DNA from: Caldilineaceae bacterium
GTDB lineage: Bacteria > Chloroflexota > Anaerolineae > Caldilineales > Caldilineaceae
DNA length: 64,000 bases
Reading direction: 5' to 3'
NCBI GenBank assembly: GCA_022821545.1
Contig: JAJEDJ010000047.1
Coordinates: 1-64,000 of the forward strand
Part shown: one piece after another, positions 32,450 through 40,627 of the stretch
Numbering within the stretch: the first letter of the stretch is position 1
How the letters are laid out: every line of letters starts with the position of its first letter
Translations under genes and position numbers: made by a program
Notes under the pieces: generated by a model
Database searches by the model: none
What the model was told of the DNA's origin: nothing
Seen by the model: the letters and a program-made list of their open reading frames with translations, nothing else

Positions 32450-33865
32450 ATGACAGGAAACGATAAGCTGACCACCAAGAACCGCCGCTCCGACCGCAGC
32501 TCCGACCGCCGTATCTGGCTCCTGATCGCCGCCATCGCGCTGGTCGCAACGCTGTTCGTCCCCTTCAGCCAGTTCGTTCTCCAGGTCGAGTACGATTACA
32601 CGCTGCGCACGGTGGCCCTCGGCGGCTCTTTGCTGGGCATCGTCAGCGGCGTACTCGGCTGCTTCGCCGTTCTGCGCCGCCAGAGCCTGCTCGGAGACGC
32701 CCTGTCCCATGCGGCCCTGCCCGGGGTCGCCATCGCTTTTCTCCTCGCCGGCCGCGACCTCGGTCTGCTCCTCATCGGCGCGGGCGTCACCAGCTGGCTG
32801 GGCGTCTATTTCATCCGCCTCGTCACGGGCACGACCCGCATCAAGCAGGACGCCGCGATGGGGATCGTGCTGGCGGCCTGGTTCGCCGCCGGCATCGCTC
32901 TTCTCGTCTACATTCAGGCCCGCCCCGACGCCAGCCAGGCCGGCCTCGACACCTTCATCTTCGGCCAGGCCGCCGCCATCGTCGAGGGCGACGTGCGCCT
33001 GATCGCGGCAGTGGGCGCGGTCGCTTTCATTGTTCTCGGCCTCTTCTGGAAAGAGTTCAAACTGATCACCTTCGATCCTGAATTCGCCGGCGCCAACGGC
33101 TTCCGCGTCAATCTGCTGAGCCTGCTGCTCTCCACTCTGATCGTCGCCGCCATCGTGCTGGGCCTGCAGCTGGCCGGCGTCATTCTCATGGTCGGCATGC
33201 TGATCGCATCCGGCATCGCGGCCCGCCAGTGGACCAACCAGCTCGGCCAGATGGTCATCCTCTCCGCCGTGTTCGGAGCGTTCGCGGGCGGGGTCGGCGC
33301 CATCGTCAGCGCGGTCGACGCCGATGTTCCCACGGGACCCCTGATCGTGGTCGTCGCCTTTCTGCTCGTGGCCGTATCCCTCGGATTCGCCCCAGGCCGC
33401 GGGCTCGTCTGGACTCTCCTGCGCCAGCGCAGCGACCGCCGCCTTTTTGCCGCCCAGACGATGCTGCAGGACCTCTACCATTACGCGCTCGACCACGGCC
33501 GCGCGGACCTGCCCGCGCCCGAACCGTTCCTGGTCGGCGTTCGCGGCGCAACGGCCAGGGAGGGTCTGCGCCAGCTCCAGGCCCGCGGCCACGCCCAGCG
33601 CAGCAACGGCGCCTGGATGCTGACGCCCGCCGGCATTGAAGCCGCGGCCCGCGACGACCGCAACCACCTGCTGTGGTCCGTCTACCGCCAGTACGGGGAC
33701 GACCTCGCGCTGCCGGTCGTCGGCGAAGACCGGCAGCAGGATATCGCCGACGTTCTGCCCCCCGCAGCGGTCGCCAAACTCGAATACAAACTCGACACAA
33801 TCCGCAACGCCGCCGCTTCCTCAGCCCAACAGCAGCCGCAAACCGGCGCCGTTACCGACCACTGA
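32450..33865 (+). CDS. Metal ABC transporter permease with C-terminal DtxR-like tail
   Basis: A 471-residue protein. Residues 20-310 are an ABC-3 family permease with eight or nine hydrophobic helices (LGCFAVLRRQSLLGDALSHA is the typical cytoplasmic motif). The last 150 residues are soluble: LYHYALDHGRADLP, GLRQLQARGHAQRSNGAWML (winged-helix-like), then RDDRNHLLWSVYRQYG and VLPPAAVAKLEYKLD, which resemble the metal-binding/dimerisation half of DtxR-family regulators. Standard permeases of this family are only about 280-300 residues. The tail might sense cytosolic metal and gate transport, or bind DNA. The stop codon lies within two ACCACTG repeats. Confidence 0.85.
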   Translation: MTGNDKLTTKNRRSDRSSDRRIWLLIAAIALVATLFVPFSQFVLQVEYDYTLRTVALGGSLLGIVSGVLGCFAVLRRQSLLGDALSHAALPGVAIAFLLAGRDLGLLLIGAGVTSWLGVYFIRLVTGTTRIKQDAAMGIVLAAWFAAGIALLVYIQARPDASQAGLDTFIFGQAAAIVEGDVRLIAAVGAVAFIVLGLFWKEFKLITFDPEFAGANGFRVNLLSLLLSTLIVAAIVLGLQLAGVILMVGMLIASGIAARQWTNQLGQMVILSAVFGAFAGGVGAIVSAVDADVPTGPLIVVVAFLLVAVSLGFAPGRGLVWTLLRQRSDRRLFAAQTMLQDLYHYALDHGRADLPAPEPFLVGVRGATAREGLRQLQARGHAQRSNGAWMLTPAGIEAAARDDRNHLLWSVYRQYGDDLALPVVGEDRQQDIADVLPPAAVAKLEYKLDTIRNAAASSAQQQPQTGAVTDH

Positions 33866-33877
33866 CCACTGCCGTCC

Positions 33878-35377
33878 ATGTTTTTCGTTGAAGAAGTCGT
33901 CATTCAGCTACTCCTGAACTTCGTCGCCCGCGAAGAGCTCAACGCTTTCCTGCGCGACCCCCAGCACACGGCCACAATCGTGGGCAGCCTCATCGCCGTA
34001 TCCGGCGCGCTGCTGGGCACGTTCCTGCTCCTGCGCGGCATGTCCCTCACCAGCGACGCCATCAGCCACACGGTCCTTCTCGGCATCGTCGTCGCGTTCA
34101 TTCTCATGGGCTCCGTCTTCGGGCAGCACCCGGACCTCTCATCGGTCTGGCTGATCGTGGGCGCCGCCGCGGCCGGGGTCGCTACCGTCCTCCTCACCGA
34201 ACTCATCTACCGCTCCGGCCTCGTCAAACAGGATGCCGCCCTGGGCCTGGCTTTTCCCCTTCTCTTCGCCATCGCGGTCATCCTTGTCTCCCGCGTCGTC
34301 AGCGACGTGCATCTCGACGAAGACGCCGTCATGGTCGGCGAAATCGGCGTCGCCTGGGCCAATACCAATAGCCACTGCCTCAGCGGCTGCGAGTCGGTGA
34401 CTATCACCCCCGACGACCCCCGCGCCGAACTGACGCGTCAGTGTACAAACTGCCGTGATCTGGGCATCAGCCCCCGCGACGACAAGGCCGAGTTCACCGA
34501 AATCTGCACCAACTGCGGCCAGTACAGCCCGGCCCAGGCGTGGCAGGCCGGCTTCACAGAACAGGAGCCTGCGCTCGTTTTCTGGCCCAAGTCGATCACG
34601 GTCATGGCCGTGATGACACTGCTGACGCTGCTCGCAATCGTTCTTTTTTACAAGGAGTTGAAACTCTCCACCTTCGACCCGACCCTGGCCGCAGCGCTCG
34701 GCTTCCGTCCCACTCTTCTCCACTACGGGCTGATGGTCCTGGTCAGCCTCGTGGCCGTCGGCGCGTTCGACGCGGTCGGCTCGATCCTGGTCGTCGCGTT
34801 TTTCATCATTCCACCGGCCGCCGCCTACCTGCTCACCGACCGCCTGCCGCGAATGCTGGTCTACAGTTCGCTGATCGGCGCAGCCGGCGCGTACACCGGC
34901 TACGACCTGGCGCGCGGCAATCTCCTCGGCATCGCCAACCTCAGCGACATCCTCGCCGGGCTGAACGACCTCTTCGGGCTCGGTCTCAGCGAGAGCTGGG
35001 ACTCCTCGATCTCCGCTTCGATGGTGCTGATGACATTTTTCTTTTTCCTGGTCGCGTGGACTTTTTCGCCCAAATACGGTCTGGTCTCGACCATGCTTCG
35101 CCGCCGCAACCAGCGCCGTAGCTTCGACCACCAGGTGGTCCTCGGCCACATTCACCATCACCAGGGGAGCGCCTCCGCCAGCGAGGAGCTGGCCGCTTCC
35201 ACGCTGTACCGCCACTTCCGCTGGACACCGGCCAAGATGCAGCGTACACTGCGGCAACTGCGGGCGCGGAATCTGGTGCAGATCGAAGCCAATCTTGTCT
35301 CCCTGACCGAACGCGGCGAGACGCACGCCCATCAGTTTCGAGAGACGCAGCTGACCAACGAGAGCGTCGGAGAGTAA
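33878..35377 (+). CDS. Metal ABC transporter permease with Cys-rich insert and winged-helix tail
   Basis: A 499-residue ABC-3 family permease; LLLRGMSLTSDAISHTVLLG carries the usual loop motif. Between hydrophobic segments, residues about 160-225 form a polar insert with three cysteine pairs: HCLSGC (C167, C171), CTNC (C189, C192) and CTNC (C210, C213), like a double zinc ribbon. I do not know such an insert from other members. The C-terminal 100 residues (LAASTLYRHFRWTPAK, TLRQLRARNLVQIEANLVSLTERGE) read as a winged helix. Both additions may sense metal. The gene starts 12 bases after the first permease and belongs to the same operon. Confidence 0.85.
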   Translation: MFFVEEVVIQLLLNFVAREELNAFLRDPQHTATIVGSLIAVSGALLGTFLLLRGMSLTSDAISHTVLLGIVVAFILMGSVFGQHPDLSSVWLIVGAAAAGVATVLLTELIYRSGLVKQDAALGLAFPLLFAIAVILVSRVVSDVHLDEDAVMVGEIGVAWANTNSHCLSGCESVTITPDDPRAELTRQCTNCRDLGISPRDDKAEFTEICTNCGQYSPAQAWQAGFTEQEPALVFWPKSITVMAVMTLLTLLAIVLFYKELKLSTFDPTLAAALGFRPTLLHYGLMVLVSLVAVGAFDAVGSILVVAFFIIPPAAAYLLTDRLPRMLVYSSLIGAAGAYTGYDLARGNLLGIANLSDILAGLNDLFGLGLSESWDSSISASMVLMTFFFFLVAWTFSPKYGLVSTMLRRRNQRRSFDHQVVLGHIHHHQGSASASEELAASTLYRHFRWTPAKMQRTLRQLRARNLVQIEANLVSLTERGETHAHQFRETQLTNESVGE

Positions 35378-35382
35378 TCGAC

Positions 35383-36726
35383 ATGGCAAAACTGAACCGC
35401 GCGGTCGCCGCGCCCGGCGCGGCGGCGGCGTCCCTGCCGGTCACTGCGCTGGGCCTCACCGGCTATCTGTTCATCGGTACCGCCGCGGTCCTCGTGCCGT
35501 CGGTCATGCCCTTTATCAGCGACGAATATATGGCCACGGGCCTGACCCTGACGGCCATCGGCCTCATTTTCCCGGCCCGCGCGGTCGGCGGCATCCTCGG
35601 CAACCTCCTCGCCGGCGCCGCCTCCGACCGTCTCGGCTACAGCAAGCTGGTCTGGGTGGCTGCGCTGGCGCTGGCGGTCTCCATGGCGCTGACAGCCGCG
35701 GCCCGCGCCTGGCTGCTCTTTCTGGCCGGCTTCGCCCTCATCAGCATCGTGCAGGCCTCGCTCACCACCGGCATCAACGCGATGGTCGCCGACGCCAACC
35801 GCGAGAGTCGGGCCCGCGCGCTCAACGTTCTGCACGGCGTTTACGCCGTCGGCGCGACCATCTCCCCGCTGATCTTCGGCGTTGTCCTCGAGCAGGGGAT
35901 GCCGTGGCGCTGGGCAATGGCCGCCACCGGTCTGATCTGGCTGGTTTACGGCGCAGGCGCGCTGTTTCTCACTCGCGTGGTCTTCCCACCGATCGAGCAA
36001 TCTTCCGAAACCGCGACTGCGGCTTCGGAAGTTGGACGGGAGCAGGGGTTGGACGCTGAAGAAAAGAAGACCCCGAAGGGCGGGGTCATGGCGGCAGTCC
36101 TTTCTTCAGTTTGGGGTGAGCTTCGCAGAGCACTCTCTGCCAACTTGGGCATGCTGCGCAACGCCGGCTTTCTCTCCCTATTCCTGATTGCCTTTATCTA
36201 CAACGGCGTCGCCTTCAGCCTGCTCGGCTGGGTCGCTCTGTTCATGCAGGAGTCCGCCGGCCTTTCGACGTTTTACTCGATCTCCATGATCTCAGTTTTT
36301 TATATCGCCCTGACCGCCGGCCGCTTTCTCTGCGCCGGCTACGCCGAGCGCCTGGGCTATGCGGCCACTCTGCTGATCCTGGCGGTCGGCCTGGCTCTCA
36401 CCTACCCGCTGGTCGTCTTCAGCACGGCCGCGGCCCCGCTCGTGATCGGCATTTTCCTCACCGGCCTCACGCTGTCCGGCCTCTTCCCCACCGCGCTCGC
36501 CTACGGCACACGCCTCTACCCGCAGCAGAGCGGGGCGGTCACCGGCATCCTCAACGTGGCCATGATCGCCGGGGCCATGCTTCCGCCCCTCTGGACCGGT
36601 CTCTTCTCGGACCTTTGGAGCTTCCAGACGGCGCTGGGCATCAACTATGTAATGGCTTTCCTGCTCGTCGCGGTTTGCCTTTATCTTGCGCGTATTGAGC
36701 CGCGCGGCGTGAGAAGCGCGGAGTGA
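35383..36726 (+). CDS. Major facilitator superfamily transporter
   Basis: A 447-residue protein with about twelve hydrophobic helices. The MFS loop motif appears as GNLLAGAASDRLGYSKLVW between the second and third helices, with a related segment, GRFLCAGYAERLGY, in the second half, and a charged central loop at about 195-250. The substrate is unknown; the overall look is of sugar or drug transporters (FucP/YfkF-like). It begins 5 bases after the metal permease, so it may be transcribed with it. Confidence 0.85.
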   Translation: MAKLNRAVAAPGAAAASLPVTALGLTGYLFIGTAAVLVPSVMPFISDEYMATGLTLTAIGLIFPARAVGGILGNLLAGAASDRLGYSKLVWVAALALAVSMALTAAARAWLLFLAGFALISIVQASLTTGINAMVADANRESRARALNVLHGVYAVGATISPLIFGVVLEQGMPWRWAMAATGLIWLVYGAGALFLTRVVFPPIEQSSETATAASEVGREQGLDAEEKKTPKGGVMAAVLSSVWGELRRALSANLGMLRNAGFLSLFLIAFIYNGVAFSLLGWVALFMQESAGLSTFYSISMISVFYIALTAGRFLCAGYAERLGYAATLLILAVGLALTYPLVVFSTAAAPLVIGIFLTGLTLSGLFPTALAYGTRLYPQQSGAVTGILNVAMIAGAMLPPLWTGLFSDLWSFQTALGINYVMAFLLVAVCLYLARIEPRGVRSAE

Positions 36727-36752
36727 AGCGCAACTGCGTCTGTCGTTGACCG

Positions 36753-36980
36753 CTAACGATTCATCACGCGGGAAAAGGGTTTTTCAGGAGTCCGATCCAG
36801 CTTCCTGCAGGTTTCAAGGTAATCATCGACCGCCTCTTCAAAAGCGGCACGCAGTTCTGTGACGGATTCACCGTGAAAGCCGACGATGTCAGTGATGCCT
36901 GCAATATGTCCGACAAAGCAGCCGTCGTCCTCACTATAGTCAATGTGAGCAGCGTATCCTCTAAAGTTCATTGTGTTCAT
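36753..36980 (-). CDS. hicB: HicB antitoxin
   Basis: A 75-residue HicB protein: AHIDYSEDDGCFVGHIAG then GFHGESVTELRAAFEEAVDDYLETC is the standard core. It neutralises HicA, and pairs of this kind often repress their own promoter. There is no added DNA-binding domain beyond a short C-terminal tail. Its ATG overlaps the end of hicA by 4 bases. Confidence 0.92.
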   Translation of the reverse strand: MNTMNFRGYAAHIDYSEDDGCFVGHIAGITDIVGFHGESVTELRAAFEEAVDDYLETCRKLDRTPEKPFSRVMNR

Positions 36981-37231
36981 GGCGTTATTCCTGCTTGTTC
37001 CAGAAAACGTCGGGCATCACGCACCTGGTATGGCTTTGCTTCTTTCTGAGGATGGGGACGATGGAAAGTGGCGACAACGCCATTCAACTCAAACCGCACA
37101 CGTGAACCTCTCCCCTCAATCGATCTCGCTCCAAGCGCCCTGAATAACGATTCAATACGTCTCCATTCCAGCGTCGTTGAAACTGGTTGCTGGAAAATGT
37201 TGTTCAAAGTTATTTGGTGTCGTCTATTCAT
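36977..37231 (-). CDS. hicA: HicA toxin (mRNA interferase)
   Basis: An 84-residue HicA: LEWRRIESLFRALGARSIEGRGSRV is the dsRBD-like first half, and ATFHRPHPQKEAKPYQVRDARRFLEQAGI contains the conserved histidine region. It cleaves mRNA in ribosome-independent fashion in known members. The toxin gene comes first and the antitoxin overlaps its end, the common hicAB order. Confidence 0.9.
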   Translation of the reverse strand: MNRRHQITLNNIFQQPVSTTLEWRRIESLFRALGARSIEGRGSRVRFELNGVVATFHRPHPQKEAKPYQVRDARRFLEQAGITP

Positions 37232-37258
37232 TCATCTTTAGTTTTACCATGAATGAAC
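37228..37258. promoter_or_regulatory. Candidate hicAB operator
   Basis: TTCATTCAT (37228-37236) and ATGAATGAA (37250-37258) make a perfect 9-bp inverted repeat with a 13-base spacer, overlapping the hicA start codon. The placement suits autoregulation by a HicB or HicAB complex. Confidence 0.6.
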
Positions 37259-37415
37259 CATACTGAAGGGCTCCATTAGGGGCCCCGTCCTAAACCTTGA
37301 CCTTTCGCCATGAGATCTCAATTGGAGTGCAGAAGTTCTGACAGCCCTCACGATATACGCAACCCTTTCGTTTCGTCTAATTTCTGTGTCCGCAGCCCCA
37401 AAATCCGCTGTACTT

Positions 37416-38486
37416 CTAGAGATTCACTTCAAATTCGCTGATCTCATCGGCGCCATCCAGAACGCCGATCTCAATGTGAAACTCCCGCACTTCGCCCGGC
37501 TGAATGTGTGTAAGATATCCCTCCCGGCGGTTCCAGGCCCGGCCTAGCATACTCACATTGCCCGGCTCCACGCCCGTCACGTAGGTACCGCGATGGAAAT
37601 GCTGCCACTGGTTCACGATCGGGATCTCCGCGATCGGGAATTTCCAGTACAGGCCCAGCCCCAATCCATCGTTGACCAGCCCGACATGCACGTTCCCGTC
37701 GGCATCAGCCACCGGCCGATGCACAAAGACATTGTCGCTGTCGTCATCAGTTGGCGCCTTCGCCACCTGGTACACCTCCGGCCCGACCTCGTTGTCCTCC
37801 AGCCATTCCGTCGTTTTCTCGCTGTTGATCAGCAGCCGCGTGCCGCTGTCCAGCACCGGGAAGCCGGGATTGCAGTGATAGACAAACATCAGCGGCGACG
37901 GATTCACGCTCAGGTTCTCGATGCGGTCGTAGATATGGATCGACTTCTCGCCCAGCACTGTCGAAATCTCCCGCGTCAGCTCCAGGTTCGTGCCGAACAC
38001 CACCGCTTCACGCATCTTGCCGTGGATGCGCACCACGTACTGCTCGCCTTCCCAGCCCGCGTTCGCGACCACGTTCTTCGCAGGCAGAAAGGCCAGCCGT
38101 CCGTGCAGCCCCAGCTCCTCGTCCTCCTCCTCGGGGTCCACCTCCGGATGGCCGGTAAACGTCATCCCGCAGCTCACTGTGAGGCCGCCGAAGAAGCCCC
38201 GCAGCCAGCCATTGCCCTCCGGTTCATAGAAGGCAGGGCCCACGTCGCCCGTACTGCTGCGAAAACAGAGCGACATCCCCTTGTAGTGCGCTGACGCAAT
38301 GTCCAGCGACCGCCCCGGCAACACGGAAAAGCACAGTCCCGACGCGTTGAACACTTCGATCAGGTCTGAACCCCGCTCGATTCCCTCAACCAGCTCCGCC
38401 TTCCGGGCCCCGGCCAGCTGGGACATGTCTCCAACCCGGTCCAGCAGGTCACGCCGGCTATATTCGCGGCCAAATAGGGTTGTCAT
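37416..38486 (-). CDS. DUF4432 family protein, aldose 1-epimerase-like
   Basis: A 356-residue protein of the galactose mutarotase-like superfamily. SVLPGRSLDIASAHYKGMSLCF near the N-terminus, GFFGGLTVSCGMTFTGHPE, HIYDRIENLSVNPSPLMFVYHCNPGFPVLD and a C-terminal VTGVEPGNVSMLGRAWNR are DUF4432 hallmarks. Members are thought to act on sugars or as epimerase-like enzymes; the substrate is not known. AAAGGA precedes the ATG. It stands alone. Confidence 0.8.
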   Translation of the reverse strand: MTTLFGREYSRRDLLDRVGDMSQLAGARKAELVEGIERGSDLIEVFNASGLCFSVLPGRSLDIASAHYKGMSLCFRSSTGDVGPAFYEPEGNGWLRGFFGGLTVSCGMTFTGHPEVDPEEEDEELGLHGRLAFLPAKNVVANAGWEGEQYVVRIHGKMREAVVFGTNLELTREISTVLGEKSIHIYDRIENLSVNPSPLMFVYHCNPGFPVLDSGTRLLINSEKTTEWLEDNEVGPEVYQVAKAPTDDDSDNVFVHRPVADADGNVHVGLVNDGLGLGLYWKFPIAEIPIVNQWQHFHRGTYVTGVEPGNVSMLGRAWNRREGYLTHIQPGEVREFHIEIGVLDGADEISEFEVNL

Positions 38487-38726
38487 TTTGGTTTCCTTTC
38501 AATGGGTGGATATTGCAGCGAACGATAGCATAGGGTGTAGGGACAGGCAAAGGGGTTGGAGAGTCGGTATTTTCGGCCCTGCCGCCGCAATGTCGTAGAA
38601 TCTTCTGAAGCAAGTGTGCAGCATTCACTGTATTATGTGACGAATTCAGATCCTTTGCACATTACTTGCGAACTCTTTCCCCATAATATCTTGACCATTT
38701 AGCGTGAGCAGATTCGTCAGCACAAT

Positions 38727-38993
38727 ATGGAAGTTAAACCCCCACCACTGAACTTCACCAAACACGCGATTGATGCAATGGCTGAACGGATGATCCCAGC
38801 GGAATGGGTCCAACGAGTCGTGGCTCTGCCAACATTGCGTGTGCCCGATCCAATTGACCCTGAAGTAGATCGATTTTATGGCTCAATACCTGAAAAAGAT
38901 GATCGCGTTCTGCGCGTAGCTGTAAACATTAATGTTGCGCCCTGGCGGGTAGTAAGTGTATTCTTTGACCGGAACATGAGAGGAAAACTATGA
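38727..38993 (+). CDS. DUF4258 protein, likely toxin half of a two-gene module
   Basis: An 88-residue protein. FTKHAIDAMAERMIPAEWVQRVVA and the later DRVLRVAVNINVAPWRVVSVFFDRNMRGKL follow the BrnT/DUF4258 pattern of small RNase-like toxins. The following DUF2283 gene overlaps its stop by 4 bases. The toxin role is inferred from pairing, not from a catalytic motif. Confidence 0.75.
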   Translation: MEVKPPPLNFTKHAIDAMAERMIPAEWVQRVVALPTLRVPDPIDPEVDRFYGSIPEKDDRVLRVAVNINVAPWRVVSVFFDRNMRGKL

Positions 38994-39190
38994 AACTACA
39001 CATTGACAAAGAGGGCGACGCCCTCTACCTACGCCTTGACGACTCCACTATCATCGAATCCGAAGAGGTCGCGCCTGGCGTCGTCCTTGATTACAACGAG
39101 GCCAACCAGGTCGTCGGCATCGAAATGCTCTACCTGTCCAAGCGCTCCCCTGACCTGAATCTCTCTATCCTCGAACTCGTGACAGCCTGA
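38990..39190 (+). CDS. DUF2283 protein, likely antitoxin half
   Basis: A 66-residue DUF2283 protein: MKLHIDKEGDALYLRLDD, the SEEVAPGVVLDYNEANQVVGIEML core and a short tail. These proteins regularly follow DUF4258 genes and are presumed to be their antitoxins. Confidence 0.85.
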   Translation: MKLHIDKEGDALYLRLDDSTIIESEEVAPGVVLDYNEANQVVGIEMLYLSKRSPDLNLSILELVTA

Positions 39191-39302
39191 CCGGCGATCC
39201 TTCCCGCTCTCTCTCCCCATCGCGCTGGCACGCATCTCCGCTGACATCCTGCCCATCCCCTAATCCCGAAAATCCCAGTTCAGACAGCAGCTTTTTTCAA
39301 TA

Positions 39303-39331
39303 TTGACACGTCCCCCAACCTTGTGTATACT
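39303..39331 (+). promoter_or_regulatory. Strong sigma-70-like promoter of the cysH operon
   Basis: TTGACA (39303-39308), exactly 17 bases, then TATACT (39326-39331). Transcription should start near 39338, about 500 bases before cysH. Confidence 0.8.
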
Positions 39332-39837
39332 GTTTCCTAACCTCACAATAGTGGGGCGATGGGGCCCGGGAGAATCCGCCCGAGAGGAGCTACCGGCGCT
39401 TCATTTGTTTGCAAGTAGTTGTCAAAGCCTGTCCTATGCCCCGGCATAGCAGGCGCAGAGGGAGCTCAAGGAAATGCGTATCCAAACGTATGGCTTAACC
39501 CAAACGGATGCCTTGAAACGTGGACAGTCATCGAACCTCCTCAAGATGATTGCCGTCTCCTCCTCCCGCTGCTTGTGTACGACCTCCTCCTGTTGTTGAC
39601 TCTCTGACTGGCTCATCCAACAGAAACGTGCGTCCACCCTGTGTGGACAGGGAACCCAAAATCCCGGACGCATTAAGACCGCGATGAGCGCCCGCTAACT
39701 TCCTACAACTGAAAACATCCCAGATTTGTAGCCCCGCCGTCGCGGCCACCTAGCCGTCATACGCGCTGCCAACTTCCAATCTCTGCGCGGACAGACCGGC
39801 ACACAGGCTACGGATCGACGATATAGAGGAACAGACT
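39332..39837 (+). promoter_or_regulatory. Long cysH leader, possibly structured
   Basis: About 500 transcribed bases precede cysH with no convincing gene. Visible elements are a G/C-rich segment at 39352-39400, a hairpin GTCCAC-CCTGT-GTGGAC near 39636-39652, and several CCTCCTC runs between 39536 and 39592 that could pair with ribosome-binding sequences. It does not match a SAM, cobalamin or T-box core that I can recognise. A sulfur-responsive leader or an independent small RNA are both possible. Confidence 0.4.
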
Positions 39838-40563
39838 GTGATTGCTTTCGTGCAGGAAACACTCTCGTTTGATACTTGGCAACCGGACGCTATTAACCAT
39901 TTCAACCGCCGCCTGGAAGAGAGTTCCGCTGAAGAGATCCTGGCGTGGGCGATAGAACAGTTCGGTGAAGGCTTCTCGATCGGCTCGGCCTTCGGGGCCA
40001 GCGGCATGGCGCTGATCGACATTGCCATGCGCATCAACCCCGATGTAGACATCTTCTACATCGACACCGACTACTTCTTCCCCGAAACGCTCGCCCTCAT
40101 CGAACGCGCCCAGCGGCACTACAACCGCCCCTTCCGCCGCGTGACCACCGATATCAGCGTCGCCGAGCAGGAGCGGACTCACGGGCCGGACCTTTACCGC
40201 AGCAACCCGGACAAATGTTGCAGCATCCGCAAGGTCGTGCCGATGGGGAAGGCCCTGTCGGGCAGCACGGCCTGGGTATCGGCCCTGCGCCGCGACCAGT
40301 CGCCCACCCGCGCCGGCACGCCTGTCCTGCGCTGGAACGACAAGTACGGAGTCGTAAAAGTCTCTCCCCTGGTGAAGTGGACTGAAGCCGACGTCTGGGC
40401 CTATATCCATACCCACGACGTCCCCTATAATGAGCTGCACGAGCGTAACTACCCCAGCATCGGCTGCTGGCCCTGCACCCAGGCCGTCCAACCCGGCGGC
40501 GATTTGCGCGCCGGCCGCTGGGTCGGGCTCAGCAAGCTCGAGTGCGGGCTCCATCTTACCTAG
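39838..40563 (+). CDS. cysH: Fe-S type adenylyl-sulfate (APS/PAPS) reductase
   Basis: A 241-residue assimilatory sulfonucleotide reductase, making sulfite from APS (or PAPS) with thioredoxin as donor. The PP-loop-derived SIGSAFGASGMALIDIA, IDTDYFFPETLALIERA, and SALRRDQSPTRAG are family motifs. The [4Fe-4S] pattern is present as C127-C128 and C210-C213 (GCWPC), and the catalytic cysteine is in the C-terminal ECGLH. The Fe-S motif favours APS as substrate. The start is GTG with GAGG upstream. It belongs with the chelatase gene that follows, both serving sulfite and siroheme metabolism. Confidence 0.9.
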   Translation: MIAFVQETLSFDTWQPDAINHFNRRLEESSAEEILAWAIEQFGEGFSIGSAFGASGMALIDIAMRINPDVDIFYIDTDYFFPETLALIERAQRHYNRPFRRVTTDISVAEQERTHGPDLYRSNPDKCCSIRKVVPMGKALSGSTAWVSALRRDQSPTRAGTPVLRWNDKYGVVKVSPLVKWTEADVWAYIHTHDVPYNELHERNYPSIGCWPCTQAVQPGGDLRAGRWVGLSKLECGLHLT

Positions 40564-40586
40564 AGCCGGCCCTCGTTGGTCGGGTT

Positions 40587-40620
40587 GCGGCGGCCAACGG
40601 CGGCCAACGGCGGCCGACCG
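40587..40620 (+). repeat. Three 10-bp tandem repeats before the chelatase gene
   Basis: GCGGCGGCCAAC units follow one another three times, the last changed to CGACC, in the 65-base gap between cysH and the chelatase start, where a ribosome site would be expected. Confidence 0.7.
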
Positions 40621-40627
40621 CGTACCT

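Noticed and set aside
39352-39400. Fluoride-riboswitch-like string GGGGCGATGG in the cysH leader
   Set aside because: The rest of the fluoride aptamer core (the CTGATGG...CTAC part) is not found in the right order, and the downstream gene is not a fluoride transporter.
39332-39837. tmRNA, 6S, SRP or RNase P RNA in the cysH leader
   Set aside because: None of the conserved cores (tmRNA acceptor end, SRP GGAA tetraloop region, RNase P GAAAGTCC box) is present.
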